From Epiperipatus broadwayi (lineage: Eukaryota > Onychophora > Udeonychophora > Euonychophora > Peripatidae): a stretch of DNA of 64,000 nt. The translations under genes were made by a program, and so were the position numbers. Under the pieces are notes generated by a model. The model was not told where the DNA came from. It did no database searches and saw only the letters and a program-made list of their open reading frames with translations. The stretch spans positions 33,737,725-33,801,724 of the forward strand of contig JAQFVV010000002.1 of assembly GCA_028023455.1 (NCBI GenBank), written 5' to 3'. Positions within the stretch are counted from its first letter, which is position 1; the number at the start of each line of letters is the position of its first letter. Positions 1-10,802 of this stretch are shown here, piece by piece.

Positions 1-350
1 CTCACACTTTAATTGATAGGCTTCAATCTATTCAAACCTCTAACTCTTAGTTGGAGGTTTGAGTAGATTGAAGCCTATATATAGTTAGAGGTTTGAATAG
101 ATTGAAGCCTATTCATTATAGTGTGAGGATTTGCTATCTTAATATAAACTGACCACTGATTACATATATGTGTGGGAGATAATAATTTGGACCAACTGAT
201 GATTGCTGGTTTAGCATGAAATACGTATATTGGTGATTATGTATCTTTTCTACATGTGTGTGGTCATATGTATCAGTTGTATGAGATAGTGTGGATAGTT
301 GGTGGGTGCTTGAAAGTCTGAGTTCAAATCCCTATATTTATCTTTAACTA
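1..350 (+). repeat. RZ1 retrozyme-like repeat, 5' part rearranged
   Basis: The first 125 bases are nested inverted repeats of the RZ1 segment containing the motif TAGATTGAAGCCT. The unit then runs on through the hammerhead core at about 181-245 and ends near 345 in a tRNA-like tail whose box B resembles GAGTTCAAATCCC. The order (GATTGAAGCC segment, AACTGAGCACTG-like linker, hammerhead, tRNA-like tail) matches copies at 38.3 k and 41.5 k. The left edge is cut by the window. Confidence 0.8.
181..245 (+). ncRNA. hammerhead ribozyme (RZ1 type), probably impaired
   Basis: CTGATGA lies at 196-202, the stem II hairpin at 203-217, GAA at 218-220 and the palindromic stem III ATACGTAT at 221-228. A229 is the predicted cleavage base, and TTGGT at 230-234 pairs with ACCAA at 191-195. 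The first pair of stem II is T-T in this copy, whereas the 48.7 k copy has G-C there. All invariant core bases are present. Activity is uncertain. Confidence 0.7.
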
Positions 351-385
351 TAAATAATTAGATGTTAATTCACTACCCAATAATT

Positions 386-478
386 TTTTTTTCATATGTC
401 AAAGCGTTGACCGGGGAGCGAATCCGTGCCCGCTGCTTGGAAGGCAGCTATGCTAACCACTAGGTCACCAACGCTTGA
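386..478 (-). mobile_element. tRNA-Gly-like mini-SINE, copy S1
   Basis: Read on the minus strand, this is a tRNA-shaped sequence starting GTCAAGCGTTGGTG. It has box A (CTAGTGGTTAGCATAGC), an anticodon arm with loop CTTCCAA (anticodon UCC, glycine) and box B (GATTCGCTCC). It ends GACATATG followed by an A run. CAATAATT at 378-385 and 479-486 is the likely target duplication. The tRNA body closely resembles metazoan tRNA-Gly(UCC). The added GTCAA/TTGAC outer pairs, the A tail and the TSD show a retroposed copy and not a working tRNA gene. Confidence 0.85.
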
Positions 479-722
479 CAATAATTAGTGGTTTATATAT
501 GAAATATCATAAATCTGCATAGGATTATTTATATGTCTGAAATAACTTCTAAGTTGAATCCAGATCTGAAATTAATTTAAAGCTGACAGTTAATAATGAT
601 AAATTCTATGAGATATTATTTATTGCTTGAATATATTTGCATTTAATTAAGTGCGTTATATATTTTTTATTTTAAAATATACAGATTGTTTGCCATTTTT
701 ATTTTTAAAAAACTGAAGTATT

Positions 723-809
723 GTCAAGCGTTGGTGGTCGAGTGGTCAACACAGCTGCTTTACAAGCAGTTGTCCCGGGTTCGCTTCCCGGATGCTTTGA
801 CACATGGAA
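723..809 (+). mobile_element. tRNA-like mini-SINE, copy S2
   Basis: The sequence begins GTCAAGCGTTGGTGGTCG. It has an anticodon arm with loop TTTACAA (anticodon UAC), a T arm CCGGG/CCCGG around TTCGCTT, and ends TTTGACACATGG plus an A run. The 16 bp direct repeat AAAAAACTGAAGTATT at 707-722 and 810-825 is a near-perfect target duplication. The 5' GTCAAGC and 3' GCTTTGAC pair, extending the acceptor stem. Confidence 0.9.
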
Positions 810-825
810 AAAAAACTGAAGTATT

Positions 826-1464
826 ATAGGCAGTCATTTTCAAAGTGTTTTAAGTTATATTTTTTGCCTAGATGCATAATTATAATTTTGATAAAGTCTA
901 TTAACAAAAAATAAATATCTGAATAAATCAAAATAAGAAAAGATTGATTTTTGAAAACTTGGAACACAACAAAAAAAATCAAAAAAATAATACAACTAAA
1001 AATTAAGTCTGTATTTTGAAATCCAACACAAGGTTGACAATCTTTAAAAGTATTGGATTCCTCCTTCACAGTTTTTAAAAATATATAATTTAAAGAAAAC
1101 TTTACAAGACTGTGAAAATAACACACTTCACTTTAAAAAAGATAAAGACACAAATTCTCAGGCAGTGTTAATGAATTCATAACTCGTTATAATAAAATAA
1201 CTCCATTTACGAATAGACTTCTGAGTAAGATGGATAAAGAGAAGCGGACAGAGAAAAGAATAAATAATTATGAGACTCATAAAAATGATGGGTTTGTAAA
1301 AGTGAGTAGAGCAATAAAAATCAATGAATCACTAAATAATTATCAGCTAGTTCTTATATAAGAAAACTATTTCAACAATGAACTCATTGTTAGAATAGTT
1401 TATTGCTTTTAAATACAGTATTTAAGAATTAGATGGTTAACCAAAATTTTAATAATAATAATAA
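826..1464. other. AT-rich DNA, no feature seen
   Basis: The stretch is AT-rich with stops in all frames. A 100-codon frame on the minus strand is low-complexity and looks accidental. Confidence 0.5.
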
Positions 1465-1620
1465 AAACTTGGTAATTTTATATGGAGTAGAGTCATGGAT
1501 AATTAAAAATTGAATACACAAAAAAATTAAAACTAGCAATGAAAAAATAATAGAGAGCAAGTGAAAAAAAGAATTATTGTGGAAGATATTAATTTGAATA
1601 AAAACAGAAAAGAGAAGAAA
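1465..1620 (+). pseudogene. possible RTE-type LINE remnant
   Basis: The plus strand around 1473-1510 reads approximately LYGVESWIIKN. This resembles the conserved LTYGSETWT block that follows the reverse transcriptase in RTE-type elements, which is intact in the opposite orientation at 1.7-2.4 k. Nothing else is recognisable, so this could be chance. Confidence 0.35.
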
Positions 1621-1689
1621 TGGAACTAGATATTGTAGCCTTCGGTTTTAACCAAAGCTTCCTAAGTTTGAAGCTGGTTTTGTTTCATC

Positions 1690-2395
1690 ATTATCATCAA
1701 TTATCAATCCACTGCAGGATGAAAGTCTCTCCAAGTTTAATCCATCTTCTCCGAACTTTAGCTTCTCTTCTCCACATCACCCCTGCACACTTTCTTATTT
1801 CATCCATCCATCTCACATGTGGTCTCTTTCTGGGTCTTTTACAATCTCTTGAAATCCAGTTTAAGATTTCAATTGTCCATCTATTATCATCTCTTCTAGC
1901 AATATGTCCAGCCCAACTCCACTTCAATCTTTTAATTTTTTCAATGAGGTCAGTTACACTTGTTTGTTCTCTTACCCATATATTGCGTTTTTGATCTCTT
2001 CTTGTTACTCCCAACATGCATCTCTCCATACTTCTTTGAATGGTCTGGAGTCTCTGTATTGCTCTTCTATTAAATGTCCAAGTCTCAGATCCATAAGTAA
2101 GTACTGGTAAAACACATTTGTTAAAAACCTTCCTTTTCAGACACATAGGCATATTTCCTTTTAGTATCAAGTTATTTCTACCAAAAGCACTTCAACCAAG
2201 TTTAATTCTATGATTAATTTCATCCATTATGTTTCCATCTGTATTAATAATCTGACCAAGCTATTTGTAACTGTTAACTTTTTCTAATTCATCATAATCA
2301 ATCTTTATTTTCATATTTTGAGCAAATCGATTAAACATTATTTTAGTCTTTTTAACATTTATCTTTAGTCCTACTTTCATCTAATAACTCCTGCT
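1690..2395 (-). pseudogene. RTE-type LINE, 3' end of the endonuclease-reverse transcriptase ORF
   Basis: Read from 2395 down, the frame starts GLKINVKKTKIMFN (distal reverse-transcriptase region). It continues through LGQIINTDGNIMDEI, VLPVLTYGSETW, QRSMERCMLGVTRRD, LKWSWAGHIARRDDNRW and RPHVRWMDEIRK, and ends FILQWIDN then TGA at 1697. These blocks in this order are the C-terminal part of RTE-clade non-LTR retrotransposon proteins. Two internal stops occur (TAG where tyrosine is expected in the SYK-LGQ context, and TGA where tryptophan is expected), so the copy is dead although still easy to read. The element is 5'-truncated and ends in a short TGATGATAATGATG tail, in keeping with RTE 3' microsatellite tails. 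It is the youngest-looking of the RTE pieces here. Confidence 0.85.
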
Positions 2396-2737
2396 AACTA
2401 CATTAATTGTAATATAAGAGTTATTTAGAGAATACTAAGTCGAAGTCAAAATAAAAATTGAATAGGTTTTCATAAAGTTACTTAGTAGGAAAGCAAAATT
2501 TATTCATAAAAGCTTTAAAATAAGAATTGGTTAATTTAAAATATCAATTTAACAAAGATTTAAAGATGAAAAACAGTCGAGGTTGAAAGTTTATTTAGTA
2601 AAAATATTTTACAAATCGTATTAATAGAGCAGATGAATCAGAAAGGGAGGGGGGTAGAGTTTATAAAGTAAATATCCTGTTTATTTAATAAAGAAAGTGT
2701 CTGATGAAAATCGGAAATCATTGTAGAAGTAAATTAT
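2396..2737. other. AT-rich DNA, no feature seen
   Basis: There is no ORF, repeat family member or structured element that I can recognise. Confidence 0.5.
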
Positions 2738-2752
2738 AACTATAAAATAGTG

Positions 2753-2863
2753 TCAAGCATTGGTGGTCGAGAGGTCAGTGACAGCTGCTTTACAAGCAGT
2801 TGTCCCGGGATAGCGGGTTCGCTTCCCGGCTGATGCTATGACACATGAGCAAAAAAAAAAACC
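2753..2863 (+). mobile_element. tRNA-like mini-SINE, long-variable-arm subtype, copy S3
   Basis: It begins GTCAAGCATTGGTGGTCGAG, has an anticodon loop TTTACAA, a longer stretch before the T arm than S1 or S2, and ends GATGCTATGACACATG plus an A run. AACTATAAAATAGTG occurs at 2738-2752 and again at 2864-2878, a 15 bp target duplication. The 5' AGCATTGG pairs with the 3' CTGATGCT (one mismatch or wobble), and the flanking GTCA/TGAC extends the helix. Confidence 0.9.
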
Positions 2864-2878
2864 AACTATAAAATAGTG

Positions 2879-3416
2879 AAAGAAGGTTGTAGGGAAAAAT
2901 CAAAAATCAATAAAAGTATTAAGAAATCAGTTTAAGTAGAGTTATATATATGTGTGTGTAAATGTATATATGTAAATTGTGTTAGAAAATTTTAATTATA
3001 AAAACAATCAATAATTATTAGGAATAGTACGTGGTGTCAGTGAAAAACCTTTTGAGAGAACTATTACAGTATTTTATTTCAATGTCATATTCCTAGCAGC
3101 CAATTCCTATTCAAAATCTTGGATTTAAAGTTGGTCTATGTATTATTTTTTTGTATTAAAAACTTTTATTTTTATTCTCTCAGTGGGATTTTCAGCGCGG
3201 GAAAATTCAACAAAACCACGTGATGTCTGTAAAAATGTGAATAGATAATTTATAAAACAATAGCAAACAACCAATTAAAAATTGGATATAATTTGATTGA
3301 TAAAAAGTATCATCAGAAATTGAAAGGGGGGTACCAAAAATATTTAATCTCAGATATCTTTAAGGCAAGGCTCTTCATCATCATTTTGTCTCTGGGGAAC
3401 TTCATTCAGGTTAAAT
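2879..3416. other. AT-rich DNA, no feature seen
   Basis: Unique-looking sequence. I see no gene, and no repeat shared with the rest of the window. Confidence 0.5.
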
Positions 3417-3432
3417 TTTCATTTTAAAAATA

Positions 3433-4158
3433 TTTTAATTTGGAGATAGTTGAATTGAAATAAATCGAGATACTGCCAAATCTCTAGCGCTCGTTAAATA
3501 CTTAACTGACAGCCAATCAGATGTCAGAGATAGCTCTCCAAATGACATCCAAACCCAAACACACAACAAAGATTTTACGAGAAAAGGGCAGCCACCCTTC
3601 TCTCTACTTTTCTTTCTATATATCTAAGCCATTCGTAAGCATTTAGGTTTGAAAGGTTGAAGCTTTAAATATCTTCACAATTAACTCACTGAGTCTAAAT
3701 CATAAACATACAATGCGAAATCCTATGATTTACTATGAAGTAGTTTTTAGAATATATAACAAGCAGTAAAGTATGTAAATAATACTTTAATTTGCAAAGC
3801 GCAGATAGTTGAATTGATATAAATCGAGATACTGCCAAATCTCTAGTGCTCATTAAATACTTAACCGACAGCCAATCAAATGTCAGGGATAGCTGTCCAA
3901 ACTTCATAGTAAATCATAGAATTTCACGTTGTACTCAGTGAGTTAATTGTTAAGATATTTAAAGCTTCAAGCTTTCAAACCTAAATGCTTACGATTGGCT
4001 TAGATATATAAAAAGAAAAGTAGAGAGAAGGGTGGCCACATTTTCTCGTAAAATCTTTGTTGTGTGTTTGGGTTTGGATGTCATTTGGACAGCTATCCCT
4101 GACATCTGATTGGCTGTCGGTTAAGTGAGCGCTAGAGATTTGGCAGTATCTCGATTTA
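3433..4158. mobile_element. fold-back element with 16 bp TSD
   Basis: The left arm (about 3455-3730) and right arm (about 3890-4155) are near-perfect reverse complements. Each contains ATCGAGATACTGCCAAATCT, a CAGCCAATCAGATGTCA-like block and AACACACAACAAAGATTTTA. A partial third copy of the outer arm (about 3805-3915) sits in the middle. TTTCATTTTAAAAATA at 3417-3432 is repeated at 4159-4174, which reads as a target duplication. There is no ORF and no hammerhead core. A DNA-transposon-derived MITE is possible, but 16 bp is long for a cut-and-paste TSD. Confidence 0.75.
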
Positions 4159-4174
4159 TTTCATTTTAAAAATA

Positions 4175-5276
4175 CTAAAAATTTAGATTTTACTGTTGTC
4201 CTAGCTCCATTTCTGAATGAAATTTTAGTTGAAAATTTATATTAGTGTAAGATATGATTATTGACTAAACTTTTTATTGGGCGTATACTATTCTTCCTGA
4301 AGTTAATCATCATCATGAGCTTCTACACGACCATAATCTTCTTGAACATGCAGCATCGACAAATTTTACTTAAAGAAATTTGAGGCAACACTGAATTTTA
4401 TGGATCTATATTTCAAATGTTCACTTATTAAAATGGATTGATATAATTATTTGTATCATCAAAAATTTAGAGAGAAAGGAATTATTTATCTTTTATCAAA
4501 TATAAGTGTAGATCTGAATTCCAATATAAATGTTATATGTTAAATCCCACCTAAAATATTGTCTGGATCGTCATTGACTTGAAGTGACAATTTGTCAATG
4601 AAAAATAAATAATTAATGCAGAAAAAAAACATAATTATTAATTAAATCGATATGCTACCAACATATGACAAATTTGATGGAATATAATGCTACAATTCTT
4701 TGAGAGAATATGTGAATTATTGTACTTCTCCAACCTAAGTTACCACGAACCGATGTTTGTGTTTGAAAGAAAGTTAAGAGAAAGCTGCTTGCCTTCTAAC
4801 ATTAAATAAAATCCTATTGAAGAAACATAAACTGTGTACAGAAATTAATGGTCATTTAAAAATATTACTTCTTTGAATTGCAAGTATTATTTATGTCTAA
4901 AAAGAGAATCGATAAAATAAATAACCTCTGGATTAATGTTTTCCTGTTTAAAAAGTGTGTTATATGCTAAAACTTCGAAAATAAATGTTTAAACCTTAAG
5001 GATTATTTCGCAAAAAGTTTATTGAAATTTTTCATGGATTAAGTATTCAAATATGTGTGCACACAAAACTATAAGTGAGATTTGCAGCTGCAACAGTAAT
5101 ATAAAAGACTTGGAGGATGATTGAACAAGAATTATTTAAGTATAGTTTTATTACTTGTTGTTATTATTATTTTGAAGTTATATTTATCTAATGTGTTCGC
5201 ATATGAATTTTCATATGCCTAAGTGTAGAGTTAACAAATATTTAGATTTTTTTTTCTTCGAGTTAGTATAAAATTT
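4175..5276. other. AT-rich DNA, no feature seen
   Basis: No coding potential, tRNA-like or repeat-family match was seen on either strand. Confidence 0.5.
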
Positions 5277-5291
5277 TGAGATGTGTCTTTT

Positions 5292-5385
5292 TTTTTTCCA
5301 TATGTCAAAACGTCGACTGGGAAGCCAACCAGGGATAGGTGCTTGGAAGTCAGCTATGCTAACCACTAGGCCACCAACGCTTGAC
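5292..5385 (-). mobile_element. tRNA-Gly-like mini-SINE, copy S4
   Basis: The minus strand reads GTCAAGCGTTGGTGGCCTAG, has the GGTTAGCATAGC box A extension and an anticodon loop ACTTCCAAG (UCC), then a diverged T arm, and ends TTTTGACATATGG plus A. TGAGATGTGTCTTTT at 5277-5291 and TGAGATATGTCTTTT at 5386-5400 are the two target-duplication copies with one difference. Confidence 0.88.
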
Positions 5386-5400
5386 TGAGATATGTCTTTT

Positions 5401-7889
5401 AACTACAAAATTATTGCTTTACCCTAATTAAATGACTGAAAATATTTAATATAGGAAGTGTTTTTAAAGATCGGGTTAGTATTATTATTAAATATTTTAT
5501 GCTAATAAAATAATATTTTAATCTAAAATGCATGTTGTGACAGAATGAAATAACTTTGTCCCAAAGGGGGGGGGGGAGATGATTTTGCAAATGATGAGCA
5601 TTTTTTGTTTTTATTTTTTTATTGTTATTAAAGTTAGAAATGATTTTGAAGTAAGCTGATTTAAGCTTATAAAATTGTTGGTTCCTACGCCAGTGCAATT
5701 TTTTGTGGATGTAATTTAAGTTTAGATTCTCATATATGTGTGTGTGGATTGGTGAATGACCCTTGCTTGCGTGGTTGGTTAAAGGATCACCACCCAGCCA
5801 GTGAAGCTGTAGCATAGCTCGTTCATTCAATAGTAAAATTTTATGAAGTATTTAGAAGGGGTGAATGAATTTCCTACTTTGTTTAATTTTACACCATAAG
5901 ACGATTTATTTATTAATAGCCAGAGTGCTTTGTGCAAACCCATTTATATTTGTATGACTAGCGATTAATCCTAGCATACCTTAGCCTTAATGAAAAGTTG
6001 CTTTCCCTCTTATTCTGGGTTTTTGCCAACACTCATGTTGACGCTGACTTCATTTCCTTACGGGTGTATATAAGTTATGGTATTGTAAGAGTATAAGTTC
6101 TGAATATTGTTAACAATGTCGTAGAATCAATTTGCTGTTTATTTGTGAGTGTGGGTTTGAAAGTGCGATCTATTGTACTGAGACATAGCATTTTATTTAG
6201 CTTTAGGTAGCTAGTTAAGAGCCAAGAATAAATATAAAGTTAAGTATTGAATTTGAGAAATAAAACATATTTGTGTAATAATAAGCAGTGCGTATCAAAG
6301 ATTACAGTTTACAGCCTGATGAGAACATCGCTGGAATGGTAAGCCAATTGAAATATTACTCCTATGGAGACATTGGTATATGATTTACATGCGTATAAGT
6401 GAAAATATGGATCTGTCTGTGCACCGATTCTTAATACTTGAACAGTCGTTTAATTCATACTAGGGGAAGCAAATGCTGTAAAATATTTTAAAATTTAAAG
6501 ATAAGTAGTTAAGGCATATTAAGTTGAGTTAATTCGTGCGTAAATTACTAGCTCATTATTTCCTGAAGAATGATCTTCATGACCAATATTAGCAACTGTA
6601 AAGTAAACAAAGTAGTTTAAAGTTTAGAAATGTATTTAAGAAGTTAACCGTTATTGTCATATTTAAAGGTTACGTGTTTATTTAAAGCTAACTAGTATAG
6701 TTATTACCTATTCATAGAATAAAGTCACTCCGTAGCAATTGTAGACCTCAGTTCATTGAAAATTGAATAATACTTTGTCCTATTACAATTTATCCGCTGT
6801 TTTGTTTGTATTTTTTTATGATTGAAGAGCAAAGGAAAGCTACGAGAAAACATGTAAGTACTGTAAATACTTTTTTTAGTTTATCTTTGTTAATAAAATG
6901 TTGCCATTTCAAAATAAAAGATTTGTCTGTGTCTCAATGTTTTTCGGATCCTAGGAATTCTGGAAATCATAATCATACACCAATACATTACTATTTGAAG
7001 TTTAATTATGGTTTAATTTATTACACTTCACCAGGTAAATTATTTAAGAGACCCAATTTGATATAAGAAAAATTATTTAGCATTTCAATTTCAAATTAAT
7101 AATTACAGAAAATAAGTAACTGTGTTAAAGTTTAAGATTTATAGTGTGCAGTAGGATCATTGTGTGATATGGAGTGTGGTGGGTGGACATAAAATCCTAT
7201 CTCCATCCGCTGTATTCAAATACCTTCCCAGGTGAACTAATTAATTAAAAATTTCTAAATTATTAGAGTATTTATAGTACTTTATTTATAACATTTATAG
7301 TTAAAATTTGATCTTAATTATTTGGAAAAATAGAGAAAGTGGACATTGGCTATGTAAAATTCAGCCAAGATTAACTATGGATATAATCACTGGGAGATTA
7401 TTCATTAATCACTGATAATTCGCACCACAGTGTTAATTTTTCACACTTTACTGTTCTTAAGCCCTGAGACAAGATTATCATACTGGAAATAAGAGTTAGC
7501 AAAGAAAATTAATGGGGAAAATAAAGAAAAGTTTTAGAATTAACAGTAACAAGATTATCATTCGCAAAAACGAGTTATCGGTGACAGTGGCATAGAGTGA
7601 TGGATTAGGAAGATGATGATGAGCATGGAAATAAATTTAATTTACTTAAATTTTAGTTGTGACTTTGATGTTAAATGGATGGGAAGGGTGCTGAGAGAAT
7701 TATAGTACAGCGGGGAGTTGAGCTGAGATTTTCATCCTTTCCAAATAAATATAATAAATCACGAGAATATTAGTAGTAGTAATATCACTCTCAGTGTTTA
7801 TTTGTTGAAAAATTTATTTATTACCCATTCATTGGATATTAATTGGTTAATTAAATGAATTATTATTAAATAATAAATAGTATATTGAA
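5401..7889. other. AT-rich unique DNA, no gene recognised
   Basis: The interval has a 139-codon minus-strand frame at 5411-5830 and an 86-codon plus frame at 6806-7066. Neither shows a domain, biased composition or splice context that I would trust. There is a G9 run near 5570. This is the longest repeat-poor stretch of the window. I see no exon. Confidence 0.45.
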
Positions 7890-8040
7890 TCACTATTAAA
7901 GTTACAATTTGGCGCCCTGGAAATTTGATGTTCCACCAACGTCGATACTGAGGCTATCTGCCCTGGAGGTAGTGTGTGTGTGGAGGGGAGGGTAGAGATG
8001 GGCGGGTTGTCCGAGCTCTCTTTTTTTGGAGGTTACAATA
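7890..8040 (+). other. GC-rich patch with a primer-binding-site-like motif
   Basis: The bases around 7906-7925 read TTACA, a short spacer, then TGGCGCCCTGG. A terminal CA followed within a few bases by TGGCGCCC is the layout of an LTR edge plus a tRNA primer-binding site in some LTR retrotransposons. The next 110 bases are unusually G-rich (CTGCCCTGGAGG, GGGGAGGGTAGAG) for this genome. No LTR 5' edge, second LTR or gag-pol frame is visible, so at most this is a remnant. The motif may be chance. Confidence 0.25.
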
Positions 8041-9027
8041 TATATATATATATATATATAGATTTAGAAAAGCATGAAAGGGATAAATAAAAAATTATAA
8101 GTAATATAAAAATAACTCGAGAGAAAGAGAAAAACTAATTATTGTGAAAAAATTAAGTTAAATAAAAATTGGATTAGGGATGTGTTTAAGAAATTATGAA
8201 ACTTATATTGGAAAAAACGGTAGAATTTAAATGGCAAAATACAGGAAAATTATCAATCTTAAACAGAGTAAATATAAGTATTCGAAGAGTAGAGAAAGAA
8301 ATATTTAGCTTGAAAAAGATGAATTTAGTGTAAGACTTATGTTTTGGCAAATATCCAATAATGATAATGGTAAAAGATTAAAGTAAAAAAATGAGAAGAT
8401 TTTTAAATGTTCTTATTTAACTTAGAAACTCGGTTTGTTTGTACATTTTATTTATTTTGGTCAAATCTTGTAAACAATTTTTAAATTGTTTCTACATTTT
8501 CTCCTGTGTTAGATCTTATTGATAACAGAATATTTCACTGTTTTCCACCTGGTTGTTCACCTTAACAGTATTGGCAATACGATTCAAATCATATTGCTAT
8601 CAATTCTGTATGTTTTTAGTGATCCACAACAGATGGCAGTATTGTCTTTTAATACATTTTCATTCAATTTCTGACTAATTCAATAAAAATGTATTTGGTT
8701 GTTTGCCTAAAATTTGTTTTGTTAAAAATATTGCTTTCATAGTCACAGAAAATATTGTCAATGATTTTTAATGTGTGCACATTTCATTTCAAGTACTACA
8801 AATACAGAAGCCATTGTTTAGATTGTCAATTTTTAAATCAGAGTATAAATATAAAAAGTCCAATATCCAAAGATTAAAAAATAATATACATAAAATATTT
8901 TACAAAAAATTATTTTATTAAATTGGATGAGTAAAAATTCATAAAGTCCATGCTTTTATTTCAAGTTAAATATTAACACTAAAATTGTGGTTGAAGAAAA
9001 AATACTTCTGGGGCTTTAATATATTCA
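8041..9027. other. AT repeat then AT-rich DNA
   Basis: A short (TA)n microsatellite (about 8039-8060) is followed by AT-rich sequence without recognisable genes or repeats. Confidence 0.5.
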
Positions 9028-10030
9028 TCATCATCATTATTTTTAATCATTATGAATCCACTGCAGGATGAAGTTTTCCTTAAGTTCAATCCAGCTTCTT
9101 CAATCCCTAGCCTCTCTTCTCCACATAACCCCAGCACACATCTATCTCCCTTGTGATCTCTTTTTGAATATTTTACAATCTCTTGTAATTCAATTTAAGA
9201 TTTCAACTATCCATCTATTTATCATCTCCTCTAGCAATATATCCAACCCAACTTTACTTCAGTTTTTTAATTCCTTCAGTGATGTCATAAGCAAATATTT
9301 TATCTAGCGCCGTGCTTGCAATTATATTTTATTCCAATATCAGCCTTTCAAGCTAATTGAGCATGCGCCTTTGAGAGTGTTAAATAATAGAATACTCTCC
9401 TCTTCAATCCAAGATATAGCATTTATGCAGGAATAAAAAGAATCCCTCTTATTCCTATGACTCAAATTCTTTTATATGAGCAAATCTGAAGAACTTCTGA
9501 AGAGAGCGTGAGTAGATTCTCACTTTAAATTACTATTTACGATGTTTTTTTACTCAATTAGCTTGAAAGGCTGATATTGGAATGAAATATAATTGCAAGC
9601 ACAGTGCTAGATAAAATATTTGCTTATTTACTCATAATTAAGTTTCAGTAAGAATGACGTCTAGAGTAAATTCTAAGTAATTACACCGACGACGTCATTC
9701 AGTCAAAAAAATTGTAAATAGTAATTTAAAGTGAGAATCTACTCACGCTCTCTTCAGAAGTTCTTCAGATTTGCTCATATAAAAGAATTTGAGTCGTAGG
9801 AATAAGAGGGATTCTTTTTATTCCTGCATAAATGCTATATCTTGGTTTGAAGAGGAGAGTATTCATTCAGTGATGTCAGTAAAACTTGTTTGTTCTCTCA
9901 CTCATGTATTTTGTCTTTGATATCTTCTTCTTACTCCTAACAAATATCTTCCCATATTTTGTTGAGTGGTCTGAAGTCTCTGTATTGCTCTTTTGTTAAG
10001 TGTCCAAGTCTCAAATACATTATTACTCAT
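9028..10030 (-). pseudogene. RTE-type LINE 3' fragment split by a fold-back insertion
   Basis: The minus strand carries the same 3' region as the 1.7-2.4 k copy: the CTGCAGTGGATT-like end with an ATGATGATGATG tail near 9030, then the region equivalent to the WAGHIA and ERCMLGV blocks. It is split into two parts, 9028-9287 and 9866-10030, by an inserted fold-back element with a 13 bp TSD. Both parts have many stops and indels. It is older than the copy at 1.7 k. Confidence 0.75.
9288..9865. mobile_element. fold-back element E inserted in a LINE, 13 bp TSD
   Basis: TTCAGTGATGTCA at 9275-9287 and 9866-9878 brackets the insertion exactly and rejoins the LINE sequence. Inside, two inverted repeats are nested. 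ATATTTTATCTAGC...TTTCAAGCTAATTGAG near 9295-9360 is inverted near 9555-9625, and GAGGAGAGTATTC...AGATTTGCTCATATAAAAGA near 9400-9540 is inverted at 9720-9862. There is no ORF. A GC-block GAGCATGCGC near the left arm is echoed by an element at 14.1-14.3 k. Confidence 0.85.
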
Positions 10031-10322
10031 CAAATTAAATTAAAGCATTTTTAATAAAATATTTTGTATATATATCATTTCAGTATAAATAACTGGTTCT
10101 ATTGTTTATAATTATAGTTGTCAACATAGATGTCAAATATTTCTGTAGTAAAGAAAAATTAATGTTCATACTTTAGTTACAAGTAAAAGAATAATGATTA
10201 ATAGATGTTAAATATCAAATTTTAAGAAAAACTATTTTTGTAAAACTACACACTTTTTTTTTCAAAAAATAATAACTATGATTTTTGCAATATTTACTGA
10301 ATAAAACAACATTGGTGATTAC
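10031..10322. other. AT-rich DNA, no feature seen
   Basis: Short AT-rich stretch without recognisable content. Confidence 0.5.
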
Positions 10323-10335
10323 AAATGCAGAAATT

Positions 10336-10789
10336 ACTAAACATCACATGATCACCATTTCTTATGATTGCTCATAACTGTTATTAAAACGGGCAAAATT
10401 CTCCATACAGTAGTGCCACTCAGTGCAAGCCAGAGTAATCAATGGAAGCCAGAAGGCTTGTGCATAAAATCTCTATCTAGTGCCTACTCATTCAATATCC
10501 CCAGACTAGTTTCTAGCTTGTGGCTTTCATCAGTGAGTAACCTTGGATTTGAGAGCACTGCATAAAATCCCTATCTAGTGCCTACTCATTCAATATTCCC
10601 AAACTAGTTTCTAGATAGGGATTTTATACACTGCTCTCAGATCCATGAATGCCACAAAGTAGAAATTAAACTGGAAATATTGGATGAGTAGGCACTACAT
10701 AGGGATATTATGCACAAGCCTTATGGCATCCATTGATTACTCTGGCGTGCAATGAGTGCCACTACTGTATTGATAGTTTTGCCTGTTTT
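10336..10789 (-). mobile_element. RZ2 retrozyme-like element, fold-back form, 13 bp TSD
   Basis: AAATGCAGAAATT at 10323-10335 and 10790-10802 flanks the element. The left end is ACTAAACATCACATGATCAC, followed by AACTGTTATTAAAACGGGCA and the CTCCATACAGTAGTG block. The right end is the inverted CTACTGTATTGATAGTTTTG and GCCTGTTTT. Both arms carry the CCCTATCTAGTGCCTACTCA block in opposite orientation around a rearranged centre. The hammerhead strand is minus for the left arm. RZ2 has no coding capacity. Confidence 0.9.
10499..10538 (-). ncRNA. hammerhead ribozyme (RZ2 type)
   Basis: On the minus strand CTGATGA is followed by A, AGC-CACAA-GCT (stem II), A, GAA, the palindromic stem III ACTAGT, C as cleavage base, then TGGGG. 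The 5' flank ACTCA pairs with TGGGG over four positions. Core bases are intact. The base of stem II is an A-A mismatch, as in all RZ2 copies. Confidence 0.6.
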
Positions 10790-10802
10790 AAATGCAGAAA
10801 TT

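Noticed and set aside
398-478. Functional tRNA-Gly gene
   Set aside because: T arm and D arm are damaged and the copy has an A tail and TSD, so it is a retroposed element.
824-1126. 100-codon frame on the minus strand
   Set aside because: Low-complexity, hydrophobic-rich translation of AT-rich DNA with no motif or splice context.
5411-5830. 139-codon frame on the minus strand
   Set aside because: No recognisable domain; its composition (runs of Asn, Lys) follows local base composition.
6315-6345. CTGATGA-containing sequence near 6318 as a hammerhead
   Set aside because: GCCTGATGAGAACATCGC lacks a stem II hairpin and a GAAA at the right distance.
7890-8040. Complete LTR retrotransposon
   Set aside because: Only a primer-binding-site-like motif is present; no LTR pair, gag-pol frame or TSD can be found nearby.
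8080-8410. RTE LINE remnant
   Set aside because: A stretch reading FKWQNTGK loosely recalls the LKWSWAGH block, but no neighbouring block supports it.
10368-10565. Open frame shared with 24776-24988
   Set aside because: Both are translations of the same non-coding RZ2 repeat; their similarity reflects the repeat and not a protein family.
10336-10789. RZ2 as a MITE or cut-and-paste fold-back DNA transposon
   Set aside because: The inverted repeats suggest it, but TSDs vary from 10 to 15 bp, the ends are asymmetric and non-folded full copies exist (17953-18280).
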